DNA of 64,000 bases from Flavobacteriales bacterium (GCA_003150615.1 QALN01000006.1:62001-126000); one strand, 5' to 3'; positions 46,769-55,770 are shown, numbered from the stretch's first letter. Made by a program: numbers and translations. The notes: a model not told the origin generated them from the sequence alone.

Positions 46769-47545
46769 ATGAAAGAAAACATCGAACGGTCTATGACCGT
46801 GGCAGGAGAGATAACGATAATAGGGGAAACAGGCTCTGTATGCAGCCGCACGCTCACGCTTTTGGGCCAGACCAGCACATCGGGCAGCAAAACTATTACC
46901 TTGCTCGGAGAAACGCGGACGCTGCAATGCACGCTGGTATTCACCGTGACGGTATCAAGTACGGATGCCTCGCAGGGTACGGCATCGGGTGGAGGTGAAG
47001 TCGAATACGGACAGAGTATCACTATACGCGCGGCAGCTAAGGCCGGATATGCTTTTTCTCACTGGACGAAAAACGGCGCGGCGGTACAGGAAGCGGGGGC
47101 TGTTTACTCCTATGCGCCTAAGGGAAACGATGCGTGGGTGGCGTATTTTAAGGATACCCCGGTGGTATTCGATGTGGTTGCATATCCTATGGTGGTAACA
47201 GATGACGGGGGAAATATGTTCTGGGCTGTAAGTGTGGCAACCAACCCTGATGTATTGGCGGAAACGACACTTGAAGTGTCCGGATTTATAGAAATTTCCG
47301 GAGGCGGCGGGGGCAGTTTTTCCGGGGTGTTGGAACGTGGATCCGGTAAAAATATTTTGGTTACTTCTATCCCGTATGCTGAAGGGTGTGATAATGTGAT
47401 CGGAGGAGAGTTGCAATTGCAATGTACAGATGCGTCTTATGTGGTAGGGAATGTAGAGTTCGGTTATATTTCATCGTTTGCGGCCCAGAGTATTCTGGCG
47501 GGGTATTCTCTTTGGAGTATTTCAGCCGATGACGAAGATGGTTGA
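46769..47545 (+). CDS. Tail-associated protein with InlB-type repeat
   Basis: A 258-residue protein 44 bases after the tail gene, no signal peptide. The N-terminus carries three short related strands: EITIIGETGS, LTLLGQTSTSGS and ITLLGETRT. Next is a bacterial InlB B-repeat-like module (VTVSSTDASQGTASGGGEVE, ITIRAAAKAGYAFSHWTKNG), found in surface and phage fibre proteins. The C-terminal half is Gly-rich and beta-strand-like, and unrecognised. Most likely a minor tail or fibre-tip protein acting with the upstream product; a surface protein without a classical signal is the alternative. Confidence 0.65.
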   Translation: MKENIERSMTVAGEITIIGETGSVCSRTLTLLGQTSTSGSKTITLLGETRTLQCTLVFTVTVSSTDASQGTASGGGEVEYGQSITIRAAAKAGYAFSHWTKNGAAVQEAGAVYSYAPKGNDAWVAYFKDTPVVFDVVAYPMVVTDDGGNMFWAVSVATNPDVLAETTLEVSGFIEISGGGGGSFSGVLERGSGKNILVTSIPYAEGCDNVIGGELQLQCTDASYVVGNVEFGYISSFAAQSILAGYSLWSISADDEDG

Positions 47546-47653
47546 CGGGGTGTTTTGAAATGAAACGATCGTAACTGGGTTCGGAGTCCTTATAACCGTA
47601 ATCCGGCGATGGGTCTGTGATGTAATTTATTTATTAGTGAAAATTTGTATAAA

Positions 47654-47848
47654 ATGGAAAAGGATTTTTTGAGGAATTTCGGCGCGGTGATATTGGGTGT
47701 CGTTGCATTCGGAATATGCGGGGCGGCAGCTTCGTATTTCCTTTCGGCGCATGAACGCAATTACGTGTTCGGTATAGCGGCTTTGCTTATGATACCGGCA
47801 GTGGCATACGGCGTTTACAGATATGTAAAAGGAAATGACAATGCGTAG
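47654..47848 (+). CDS. Small two-helix membrane protein
   Basis: A 64-residue protein with two membrane helices (about residues 10-30 and 38-55) and a basic tail. ATG at 47654 is chosen over a TTG three codons upstream. No family recognised. It follows the tail genes by 108 bases and is ended by a strong bidirectional terminator. Whether it belongs to the phage-derived block or is a host gene cannot be said; its codon use looks host-like. Confidence 0.6.
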   Translation: MEKDFLRNFGAVILGVVAFGICGAAASYFLSAHERNYVFGIAALLMIPAVAYGVYRYVKGNDNA

Positions 47849-47854
47849 AAAAAA

Positions 47855-47900
47855 CCGATAAAAAAACTCCTGCCTTTCCGGCAGGAGTTTTTTTTATCGG
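47855..47900. terminator. Bidirectional terminator between the small membrane protein and POT transporter
   Basis: CTCCTGCC and GGCAGGAG pair around TTTCC, flanked by A-rich and T-rich arms; the stem extends through CCGAT/ATCGG with one bulged T. It serves both converging genes. Confidence 0.9.
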
Positions 47901-47920
47901 GTGGTTTGCTGTGATTTTTA

Positions 47921-49645
47921 TTAGCAGGCGTTGGTGGCTTTTTCCAGTTTTTTCATCATAACGAACATGATGATGCCGGAGAGCAGGCAACATCCTACCA
48001 GTACGCCCCAAAGTACCCAGAGGGAATTTACTCCCGCCCAGAGGTAACCTATCAGCGCCACCAGGTAATTGCCCACAGCCGTAGCTCCGAGCCAGCATCC
48101 CTGCATCATACCCTTGTACTGCGGGGGCGCTACGCGCGAAACGAACGAAAGTCCCATAGGACTGAGGAAAAGTTCAGCCACAGTAAGTACGAAGTAGCAT
48201 CCTATAAGCCAGTTTACGGATACCAGCTGGTTGCTTACCCCGCCGGTAGCGACTATTTCTTTCGGCGCCTGCAGGCCCGTTGAGGCGAATACCAGCACCA
48301 TAAAGCCTATGGCTGCGATTATCATGCCTATTCCTATCTTGCGCGGTGCGGAAGGCTCTTTGCCTCTTTTGGCAAGCGAGGAAAATACCGCCAGTATTAC
48401 CGGTGTCAGGATTATTATGAAGAACGGGTTGAACTGCTGGAATTTCTGCGGAGTAATGGACATGGTTTCCGGAAGGCCGGAATATGCCAGGTATGCGCCG
48501 GCTCCTCCAACTACTGCTACTATCAGGCTAACGACTGACTGCATTGCGTTTTTGGCCTGGAACAGGTTGACTATGCCGTAGAAAGTGACTATAAATAAGA
48601 GCATTGACCATAAGTTAAAGCCAAAACGGTCCAGTCCGGCAACGGAACTTACCGTGTAGTCGCGGGCGAACCATGTCATCGTCAGGCCGTTCTGGTGGAA
48701 CGACATCCAGAAGAATATAACTATCGCAAATACGAAGAACAGAGCCACCATTCTTTCTTTTACCTGTTGTTTGGTCAGTTCCACAGCAAGGCCGGGAGCG
48801 GGAGCCGTTTTTTCTCCTTTTTCTTCCGTCTTAGGTGTTGCTGCGGCTTTTGCCACAGCTTGTTTGTCGGTGTAGTTGTACGTCTTCTTGAATATTACGA
48901 ATACGAGAATCGACAGTATCAGCGAAATGCATGCCACACCGAAGCCGTAGTTGTACGATTCGCTCAATTTTTCGATGTACATCTGTCCGAATGAAGCCAG
49001 GTCGGCGCTCGCGCCCGCAACCTGTGCTTCGGCTATGGAGGAGAATTTTTCCAGTCCTTCGGCCGTTATCGTGTTGTCGAGGTACTGATGTGCCAATGCG
49101 GGAATCTGCGCGTCGTATGTCAGCCCCGATTTACCGAGGAAATAGTTGGATATGGCTTCGGCAGCCGAAGGTGCGAAGAATGCGCCCACATTTATGCACA
49201 TGTAGAATATGCTGTATGCCAGGTCGCGTTTGCTGCTGTAGCGCGGGTCGTCGTAGAGGTTGCCCACAAGCGCCTGGAGATTTCCCTTGAACATACCTGT
49301 TCCGGCGGCTATGAGCACCAATGCGCCGAACATCATTATTTTTGCCGTCAGGTCGGTGCCTGTCGGTATTGCCAGTACGAAATAACCGGCGAACATTACG
49401 GTGATACCGAGTATCACTGTTTTGCTGTACCCCAGAACCCTGTCGGCCAGAATACCGCCGAATATGGGCAGGAAATATACCAAGGCCAGGAAAGTGCCGA
49501 AGATTGTGCTGGTGCTGTCGGAACTGAAGCCGAATTTGGCCTGCATGAACAACACGAAAATAGCCAGCATGGTATAGTAGCCGAAACGCTCGCCCATGTT
49601 GGCTATCGAAAGCACGAATAATCCCTTAGGATGTCCTTTGAACAT
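47921..49645 (-). CDS. Proton-coupled oligopeptide transporter (POT/PTR2, MFS)
   Basis: A 574-residue major-facilitator protein importing di- and tripeptides with protons. It has about 14 helices. Domains: N-terminal LFVLSIANMGERFGYYTMLA, then GGILADRVLGYSKTVILG (MFS motif A), and the loop of FNLWSML. The POT signature ExxERFxYY is altered: the first glutamate is Asn (NMGERFGYY), which in studied POTs helps proton coupling. A charged, Lys/Glu/Ala-rich central loop (about residue 240-265) is present. It is a single gene with its own promoter and fits with the M13 peptidase as part of peptide use (inference). Confidence 0.93.
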   Translation of the reverse strand: MFKGHPKGLFVLSIANMGERFGYYTMLAIFVLFMQAKFGFSSDSTSTIFGTFLALVYFLPIFGGILADRVLGYSKTVILGITVMFAGYFVLAIPTGTDLTAKIMMFGALVLIAAGTGMFKGNLQALVGNLYDDPRYSSKRDLAYSIFYMCINVGAFFAPSAAEAISNYFLGKSGLTYDAQIPALAHQYLDNTITAEGLEKFSSIAEAQVAGASADLASFGQMYIEKLSESYNYGFGVACISLILSILVFVIFKKTYNYTDKQAVAKAAATPKTEEKGEKTAPAPGLAVELTKQQVKERMVALFFVFAIVIFFWMSFHQNGLTMTWFARDYTVSSVAGLDRFGFNLWSMLLFIVTFYGIVNLFQAKNAMQSVVSLIVAVVGGAGAYLAYSGLPETMSITPQKFQQFNPFFIIILTPVILAVFSSLAKRGKEPSAPRKIGIGMIIAAIGFMVLVFASTGLQAPKEIVATGGVSNQLVSVNWLIGCYFVLTVAELFLSPMGLSFVSRVAPPQYKGMMQGCWLGATAVGNYLVALIGYLWAGVNSLWVLWGVLVGCCLLSGIIMFVMMKKLEKATNAC

Positions 49646-49683
49646 ATTTGTGTCGAGTTTAAGTTAATAATTATGAATTGTTG

Positions 49684-49713
49684 CAAATATAAAAATCTTT
49701 TGCCCCCTTACAA
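49684..49713 (-). promoter_or_regulatory. Promoter of the POT transporter gene
   Basis: On the minus strand TTG (49711-49713), a 19-base spacer and TATATTTG (49684-49691) form a near-ideal Bacteroidota promoter, with start near 49677, about 32 bases before the ATG. Confidence 0.75.
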
Positions 49714-49836
49714 TAATATTTAAAACAAAAAATGCCTTTGCCAGCGGATTGTCCGGGTTTTGTCGCGGGTACGGCATGCTGTAGGGCTGGGTTCAAATAT
49801 TTTACGTCCGCAGACCGTCTTAAAAATATTTATGAG

Positions 49837-49844
49837 TATATTTG
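49837..49844 (+). promoter_or_regulatory. Candidate -7 box for the carboxyltransferase gene
   Basis: TATATTTG matches TAnnTTTG; a start near 49851 leaves about 60 bases of leader before the ATG at 49912. No clear -33 box. Confidence 0.55.
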
Positions 49845-49911
49845 TCATGCCGCGCGATACGAAACGGCGCGAATAACTATCCCAAATTAATAATATTAAA
49901 TTTTTCATGCT

Positions 49912-51786
49912 ATGTCGAAAAAATTACTCATAAGGGACCTTACACTGCGCGACGGCCAGCAGTCGGCGTTCGCAACGCGTATGAGCCAGAAGCAGGTGGA
50001 CAAGGTTATAGATTTTTACAGGGACGCCAATTTCTATGCGATGGAAGTATGGGGAGGTGCCGTTCCGGATTCCGTGATGCGCTATCTGGGCGAAGATCCG
50101 TGGAACCGTCTGGAATCCATAAAGAAATCCGTCGGAAACGTATCCAAGCTGACGGCCCTTTCCAGAGGGCGCAACCTTTTCGGCTATGCTCCGTACACGG
50201 ACGAAATAATAGACGGTTTTTGCCGCAATGCCATAGAGTCGGGCCTGGGAATAATGCGCATATTCGACGCGCTTAACGATGTGGACAACATAAAGTCCAC
50301 TGTAAAATACGTGAAAAAGTACGGAGGCATGGCCGATTGCGCAGTGTGCTATACGATAGACCCGCAGTATCCTCCGTTCACATTCGCACAAAAGGTAAAA
50401 GCGCTTTTCGGAGGTCCGAAACCGCCTAAGAAAGTATTCACCGACGAATATTTCCTGTCCAAGGCAAAGGAAATGGAGGCTCTGGGCGCGGACATGATAA
50501 CAATCAAGGACATGAGCGGGCTGATACCTCCAAAACGCGCTTACGAACTTGTTAAGATGTTCAAGGAGCACCTTTCGGTGCCGATAGATTTCCATACGCA
50601 TTCCACGCCGGGTTACGGGCTTTCGTCCGTTGTCGCCGCCATAGCTGCCGGAGCCGACGTGGTGGATACCAACATATGGAATTTCGCCGGCGGTCCCGCC
50701 GCCCCGGCCATAGAACTGATATACCTGTTCACAAAGAAGATGGGTGTGGAGATGGATGTGAATATGGAGGCCGTAGCCAAGATAAATGCCGAACTGTATT
50801 ATATCCGCAAGGAGCTCGAACCGTTCGATGCGGTAAAACAGTTCGCAAAGCCGTTCGATCCGCTTACCACCCCGGTGCCTGCCGAAGTGGACGCTCTGAT
50901 GGACAAGGCCGTGGCAGCGCTCCAGGCAAAGGATTTCGATACGCTTAACGACGCATGTCAGAGAATAGAGGCGTGGTTCAATTTCCCGGCTCCTAACGAA
51001 CTGGTGAAAAAAGCCGAGATACCGGGAGGAATGTACACTAATATGGTGGCGCAGCTCAAAGCTCTCAAGAGCGAGGACATACTCGAGGATGCGATGAAGC
51101 TCATCCCCGAAGTGCGTCTGGCTGCAGGACTTCCCCCGCTCGTGACTCCTACCAGCCAGATAGTAGGCGCGCAGGCGGTTAACTGCGCTTTGGACGTGAA
51201 AGCCGGTAAACCGAAATATACGCATACGTCCAACCAGTTCGTAGGGCTTGTCAAAGGCGAATACGGCAAGACGCCAGTGCCTGTGGATCCGCAGTTCCGC
51301 CGCAAGATAACCGGTTCGCCGGAAGAAGTTCCTTACGATATGTCCGCATACAAGATGCAACCAAATCCCGTACTCGAAGAATACGGCGGGGTACACCTTG
51401 CGGTAAATGAAAAGGACGTGCTTCTGTTGGAGCTGTTCCCTATGGTGGCCAAGGATTTTCTTTTAGGGAAGCGCAAGGCCGAATGGGAGGCTTTCAAGGC
51501 TAAAGATGCGGTGGCGGCAGGCAAGGCCGAGGAACATTGCCAGGAAAAGAAGCAACAGGAGAAAATCACCGGAGAAGTGGTCGAATGCCCGATGCCAGGC
51601 CGTGTGTTCAAATTGTGCGTAAGCGAAGGCGATACCGTTAAAAAAGGCCAGGAAGTGTTGGTGCTCGAAGCCATGAAGATGGAAAACAGCATCGAGAGCG
51701 ATTATGCAGGTACTGTAAAGCGCATTTTCGTGGAAGTAGGGCAGAGCGTTCAGCAGGATGCCCCGCTCATGGAGATAGAAAAGTGA
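49912..51786 (+). CDS. Biotin-containing carboxyltransferase (oxaloacetate decarboxylase alpha / transcarboxylase 5S type)
   Basis: A 624-residue cytosolic protein. The N-terminal TIM-barrel carboxyltransferase (residues 1-~310) has the LRDLTLRDGQQSAFATRM and MITIKDMSGLIPP motifs, plus metal-ligand IDFHTHSTPGYG. A helical conserved carboxylase domain follows. A Glu/Lys/Gln-rich linker (about residues 530-550) leads to a biotinyl domain with EAMKMEN, biotin at Lys589. It moves CO2 between oxaloacetate or pyruvate and biotin. No membrane decarboxylase (OadB/G) or biotin carboxylase gene adjoins, so decarboxylase alpha, transcarboxylase or pyruvate carboxylase subunit roles remain open. It is monocistronic. 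Confidence 0.9.
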   Translation: MSKKLLIRDLTLRDGQQSAFATRMSQKQVDKVIDFYRDANFYAMEVWGGAVPDSVMRYLGEDPWNRLESIKKSVGNVSKLTALSRGRNLFGYAPYTDEIIDGFCRNAIESGLGIMRIFDALNDVDNIKSTVKYVKKYGGMADCAVCYTIDPQYPPFTFAQKVKALFGGPKPPKKVFTDEYFLSKAKEMEALGADMITIKDMSGLIPPKRAYELVKMFKEHLSVPIDFHTHSTPGYGLSSVVAAIAAGADVVDTNIWNFAGGPAAPAIELIYLFTKKMGVEMDVNMEAVAKINAELYYIRKELEPFDAVKQFAKPFDPLTTPVPAEVDALMDKAVAALQAKDFDTLNDACQRIEAWFNFPAPNELVKKAEIPGGMYTNMVAQLKALKSEDILEDAMKLIPEVRLAAGLPPLVTPTSQIVGAQAVNCALDVKAGKPKYTHTSNQFVGLVKGEYGKTPVPVDPQFRRKITGSPEEVPYDMSAYKMQPNPVLEEYGGVHLAVNEKDVLLLELFPMVAKDFLLGKRKAEWEAFKAKDAVAAGKAEEHCQEKKQQEKITGEVVECPMPGRVFKLCVSEGDTVKKGQEVLVLEAMKMENSIESDYAGTVKRIFVEVGQSVQQDAPLMEIEK

Positions 51787-51821
51787 TTTCCATATAATCA
51801 GTATATGTTAAATATTATGTG

Positions 51822-51852
51822 AAAAGCGGGGCGCCGAGCGCCCCGCTTTTTT
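51822..51852 (+). terminator. Terminator after the carboxyltransferase gene
   Basis: AAAAGCGGGGCGC (51822-51834) and GCGCCCCGCTTTT (51838-51850) form a perfect 13-bp stem with loop CGA followed by T residues. Confidence 0.93.
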
Positions 51853-52005
51853 GTCATTTCATATGTTGTCCCGGTCTTTTTATGGCATATAATCATGTCG
51901 TCCGCCACGTTTTTCAGCGCCATTCTTAACATTTTGTAAACATACGGTTAATGACCGGGTAATAAACCGGGATTTATTTTGTAATTGAAAAACAAAGGTA
52001 AAGCG

Positions 52006-54285
52006 ATGAATGACATATTCGTGTTTATAATGGTTCTTATGGGCGCATTGGCCATATTGGACCTTATAGTTGGGGTTAGCAACGATGCCGTGAACTTTAT
52101 CGGTGCGGCGGTGGGGTCCAAGGCGGCATCCTTTAAAACGATAATGATCATAGCATCCATAGGTGTGATGATGGGTGCCATATTCTCCAACGGGATGATG
52201 GAAGTGGCCCGGCGCGGGGTGTTCCATCCGGATATGTTCCTCTTCGACGAGGTTATGATGATATTTTTGGCCGTTATGATAACGGATGTCATACTTCTCG
52301 ACGTGTTCAACACGTTGGGGCTGCCCACCTCGACAACCGTTTCCCTGGTGTTCGAACTGCTCGGCGCATCGGTTGCCGTTTCGATGTTTAAAATCATGGG
52401 TAGCGATGCTTCGGGAATGTCCTTTATGGCGTTCGTGAACGATATGTCGGCCCTGGAAGATTATATAAATTACGATAAGGCAGTTAGGATGATAACCGGT
52501 ATTTTCGCCGTGGTGATAATTGCATTTGCCGTAGGGGCGGTGGTGCAATGGCTCGTACGCCTGCTGCTTACATTCGATTACCACCGACGGCTGAAATATT
52601 TCGGCGGGGTGATAGGTGGCGTAGCCATAACCGCTATCGTGTTTTATATGCTGCTTAAAGGCTCCAAAGGCACGACGATCATATCCGACGAAGGAAAGAT
52701 ATGGATAAACGAACATATCGGGATGCTTGGAGGGTTGTGTTTTGCCGTCTTTACGGTCGTATCGCAGGTTTTGGTATCGTTTTTCAGGGTTAACATACTC
52801 AAGATAATAGTTTTCACCGGCACATTCGCCCTGGCTATGGCTTTTGCCGGTAACGACCTTGTGAATTTCATAGGTGTGCCGCTCGCTGCGCTCGGTTCGT
52901 TCGATGCTTATATCGAAGCCGGAGGAGCCAATATATACATGACTTCGCTCATGGAAGACGTAAAGACTCCGATAGCTTTTCTGCTGGGAGCGGGGATTAT
53001 AATGGTCATAACGCTGTGGGTGTCCAAAAAAGCGCATAACGTACTCAAAACGTCCATAGACTTGTCGCGTTATGAAGGCGGCGAGGAAAAATTCCGTCCC
53101 AATACCATCTCGAAACTAATGGTGCGCGGTTCGGTTTATGCCGGGAAAGCGCTTTCCTGTATCCTGCCGCGCCGTATAAGCGAACATATAGAACTGCGGT
53201 TCGACCGCCCGGCGGAAAAGGAAACGCGGCTAAGGGATGCTCCGGCTTTCGATATGGTGCGCGCTTCGGTGAATGTAGTGGTACCGGCCGTGATTATCTC
53301 CATAGGGACGAACAGCACCCTGCCGCTTAGCACTACTTACATCACTTTCATGGTGGCTATGGGTTCTTCGCTGGCCGACCGCGCATGGGGGCTTGAAAGC
53401 GCCGTTTACCGCGTGTCGGGAGTTGTCAGGGTGATACTTGGCTGGTTCGCTACTGCTTTGATAGCGTTCTTTGCCGCCGCTTCGCTCGCATTGTTGCTTA
53501 AAATGGTGGGTACTACGGCCATAATTCCTATAATAGCGGTTGCCGGGCTTACGATAGCCACTATAAAATTTTTCAAGAAACTGGCGCGTCGTACAATGCC
53601 GGAAAAGGAAGACGACATGCGTCTGGAATATACAGATGCGGCCAGCGCCGCCAGGGCATTCGACATGAAGGTGTCCGACGTTATGATAGATGCGATGAGG
53701 TTGTGCGGTCAGGCTATCAAAGGGGTTAACATGCACAGCCGTTCGGTTCTGGTAAACGCCCTTCGTTCGAACGATAAATTCGCTTCGGGAGTGAGGAAAC
53801 TGCGCTATTCGACGTTCTATATGATACGTTCTTCCGAAGATATAAACGGCCCTCAGGCGGCATATTACGTCAGAAGCCTTTCCTATCTGGTGGCTTTGGA
53901 AAAGTCGGTGGGAGTGATAGTCAAATCGTCGTTCGAGCATATAGACAATAATCACAAAACATTGATACAGTACCGCCGCGAAACGCTTATCTCGATTGGA
54001 AAACGGTTGGATATGCTTTTCGGCGAACTGTCCGATTCGATACGCGAGAACGATTACAGTTCGGTACATTCCATAAGGGACATGGTAGCGGCGTTCAGTG
54101 CCGATATAGACCGCGTAATGGCTCGCGAGGCCGACCGTATAGGTGAAAACAAGGAATTTTCGCGCCGCAATACCAATTTGTATTTCGGTATACTTTTCGA
54201 GGTGAAAAGCATACTGTGGGCGCTTTCCGGTTTTTCAACGTTGTTCGACCGCAATATAGCAGCCGACAGCAATGCCAGACGCTGA
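52006..54285 (+). CDS. PiT-family inorganic phosphate transporter with C-terminal PhoU-like region
   Basis: A 759-residue membrane protein; start at ATG 52006 (MNDIFVFIMVLMGALAILDL), not the TTG seven codons earlier. Both PiT repeats are seen: DLIVGVSNDAVNFIGAAVGS and AMAFAGNDLVNFIGVPLAAL, with TLGLPTSTTVSLVFELLGA and TNSTLPLSTTYITFMVAMGS. It should import phosphate (metal-phosphate) driven by H+ or Na+. The last ~210 residues are soluble and helical, resembling a fused PhoU-like/DUF47 domain (DNNHKTLIQYRRETLISIGK), probably a cytosolic regulator. It is long against E. coli PitA (499). Confidence 0.9.
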   Translation: MNDIFVFIMVLMGALAILDLIVGVSNDAVNFIGAAVGSKAASFKTIMIIASIGVMMGAIFSNGMMEVARRGVFHPDMFLFDEVMMIFLAVMITDVILLDVFNTLGLPTSTTVSLVFELLGASVAVSMFKIMGSDASGMSFMAFVNDMSALEDYINYDKAVRMITGIFAVVIIAFAVGAVVQWLVRLLLTFDYHRRLKYFGGVIGGVAITAIVFYMLLKGSKGTTIISDEGKIWINEHIGMLGGLCFAVFTVVSQVLVSFFRVNILKIIVFTGTFALAMAFAGNDLVNFIGVPLAALGSFDAYIEAGGANIYMTSLMEDVKTPIAFLLGAGIIMVITLWVSKKAHNVLKTSIDLSRYEGGEEKFRPNTISKLMVRGSVYAGKALSCILPRRISEHIELRFDRPAEKETRLRDAPAFDMVRASVNVVVPAVIISIGTNSTLPLSTTYITFMVAMGSSLADRAWGLESAVYRVSGVVRVILGWFATALIAFFAAASLALLLKMVGTTAIIPIIAVAGLTIATIKFFKKLARRTMPEKEDDMRLEYTDAASAARAFDMKVSDVMIDAMRLCGQAIKGVNMHSRSVLVNALRSNDKFASGVRKLRYSTFYMIRSSEDINGPQAAYYVRSLSYLVALEKSVGVIVKSSFEHIDNNHKTLIQYRRETLISIGKRLDMLFGELSDSIRENDYSSVHSIRDMVAAFSADIDRVMAREADRIGENKEFSRRNTNLYFGILFEVKSILWALSGFSTLFDRNIAADSNARR

Positions 54286-54331
54286 ATACTCGTGGTAGCA
54301 TAAGGCTTACGGTCTTTACTCGCCGTAAATT

Positions 54332-54352
54332 TTGCCCCAGTCCTGGGGGCAA
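54332..54352 (+). terminator. Possible weak terminator after the phosphate transporter gene
   Basis: TTGCCCCAG and CTGGGGGCAA pair with one bulged G around TC. The T-rich stretch starts about ten bases later (CTTTTT), so termination is uncertain. It lies just before the -7 box of the next gene. Confidence 0.35.
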
Positions 54353-54369
54353 CCTATATTCTTTTTGTG

Positions 54370-54377
54370 TACTTTTG
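54370..54377 (+). promoter_or_regulatory. Candidate -7 box for the LpxD-like gene
   Basis: TACTTTTG fits TAnnTTTG; a start near 54384 leaves about 25 bases before the ATG at 54409. Confidence 0.5.
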
Positions 54378-54408
54378 CACTTGAAATAATTGCAAATACA
54401 TCAGAGAG

Positions 54409-55344
54409 ATGAAATTCGCTTCTGTAAAGACGCTTTCTCAGATAGCGTCGCTTATCGGTTCGAGATATGTAGGGCCGGCGGACTTTCCCGTACACGGTGC
54501 AAATGAGATACACAGGGTGGAACATGGGGATATAGTTTTTGTGGACCATCCTAAATATTACGACAAAGCCCTTTCCAGCGCAGCTACGGTGGTGCTTATA
54601 AACAAGGATGTGGAATGCCCCGAAGGAAAGGCCCTGCTCATTTCTGATGATCCGTTCCGCGATTTCAACAAGATAACTTCGGCATTCGCTCCGTTCAAAA
54701 CGGCTTCAGCCATGGTGGCCGCAGACGCAAAGATAGGCGAGGGCACGGTGATACAACCGGGCGTTTTCATAGGTAACGATGTGGTGATAGGCCGTGATTG
54801 CATGATACACGCCTCCGCGGTCATCTGCGACGGGACCCGTATAGGCGACCGTGTGGTGGTCAACGCAGGTACGGTGATAGGCGGCGAGGCCTTTTATTAC
54901 AAGCACCGCCCAGAAGGATACGACAGGCTTCTCTCGAGCGGCAATGTGGTGATAGAGGACGATGTAGAGTTAGGTTCCCTGTGTACGATAGACCGCGGGG
55001 TGTCGTCGCCAACTACGATAGGACGAGGCACTAAGATAGACAATCAGGTACACGTGGGCCATGATACGGTGATAGGCCGCGAATGCCTGATAGCCGCACA
55101 GTGCGGGATAGCCGGCTGCAACAACATAGGCGACAAGGTGACCCTGTGGGGGCAGGTGGGCATGACATCCGGTATAACGATAGGCGAGGGCGTGGTTGTG
55201 TTGGCGCAGTCCGGAGTGTCGAAATCGCTCGAAGCGGGTAAAACATATTTCGGCTATCCGGCCGAAGAAGCCGACAAATTGTACAAACGCATGGCTTTCC
55301 TGAGACTTCTTCCTTCCATGCTGAAAAAATTTGGCCTGAAATAG
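54409..55344 (+). CDS. LpxD-like left-handed beta-helix N-acyltransferase
   Basis: A 311-residue acyltransferase similar to LpxD, which adds a 3-hydroxyacyl chain from ACP to UDP-3-O-acyl-glucosamine in lipid A synthesis. An N-terminal uridine-binding-like domain (to about residue 100) is followed by hexapeptide repeats (AKIGEGTVIQPGVFIGNDVV, GRGTKIDNQVHVGHDTVIG). The histidine in QVHVGHDTVIG matches the catalytic His239 region of E. coli LpxD. It is shorter than usual LpxD (about 340), has a short C-terminal helix, and lacks lpxC/lpxA neighbours. It may be the second LpxD-type enzyme known in this phylum rather than the primary one. Confidence 0.85.
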   Translation: MKFASVKTLSQIASLIGSRYVGPADFPVHGANEIHRVEHGDIVFVDHPKYYDKALSSAATVVLINKDVECPEGKALLISDDPFRDFNKITSAFAPFKTASAMVAADAKIGEGTVIQPGVFIGNDVVIGRDCMIHASAVICDGTRIGDRVVVNAGTVIGGEAFYYKHRPEGYDRLLSSGNVVIEDDVELGSLCTIDRGVSSPTTIGRGTKIDNQVHVGHDTVIGRECLIAAQCGIAGCNNIGDKVTLWGQVGMTSGITIGEGVVVLAQSGVSKSLEAGKTYFGYPAEEADKLYKRMAFLRLLPSMLKKFGLK

Positions 55345-55353
55345 TTTTTTGCC

Positions 55354-55695
55354 ATGATTAAATTCAATGAGGATTATTTCACGTTGCTCGAACCTGATGC
55401 GCCTTCCGAAGAAGTGTACTATTGGGACGATGTGGTCAGGGTTGCGTATTATGTAAGGCACGACAGTGTTTTCTACCGCTCCGCCGATGCTCGGCAGGTT
55501 TACATCATAGTGGAACATGAATGCGGGCAATATCTTCAGATACCTCCCGGTAGCCCGGACTGGGGGTTATTCGACGATAATTTCGGCAAATACCTCCATG
55601 TGAAGAGCCGCGACAGGGGTAAACTTCTGGAAAATCCTCCTTTAGAGCGCCTGATAGACATCTATGTGCGTTCTGCCGGGGCTGGAGAGCGATAA
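55354..55695 (+). CDS. Conserved-looking small protein of unknown function
   Basis: A 113-residue acidic soluble protein starting 9 bases after the LpxD-like stop, so probably cotranscribed. No signal peptide or membrane helix. Aromatic-rich strands (EEVYYWDDVVRVAYYVRH, VYIIVEHECGQYLQIPPGSP, DNFGKYLHVKSRDRG) suggest a small alpha/beta fold. I do not recognise the family. The tight spacing is the only hint of a link to lipid A or envelope synthesis. Confidence 0.7.
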   Translation: MIKFNEDYFTLLEPDAPSEEVYYWDDVVRVAYYVRHDSVFYRSADARQVYIIVEHECGQYLQIPPGSPDWGLFDDNFGKYLHVKSRDRGKLLENPPLERLIDIYVRSAGAGER

Positions 55696-55770
55696 AAACG
55701 GAAACGAATGTTATAACTTTTATGCCGCGATTTTAAAGCCCGTTTGGCTGAAAGTTTGACAGGATTGTCG

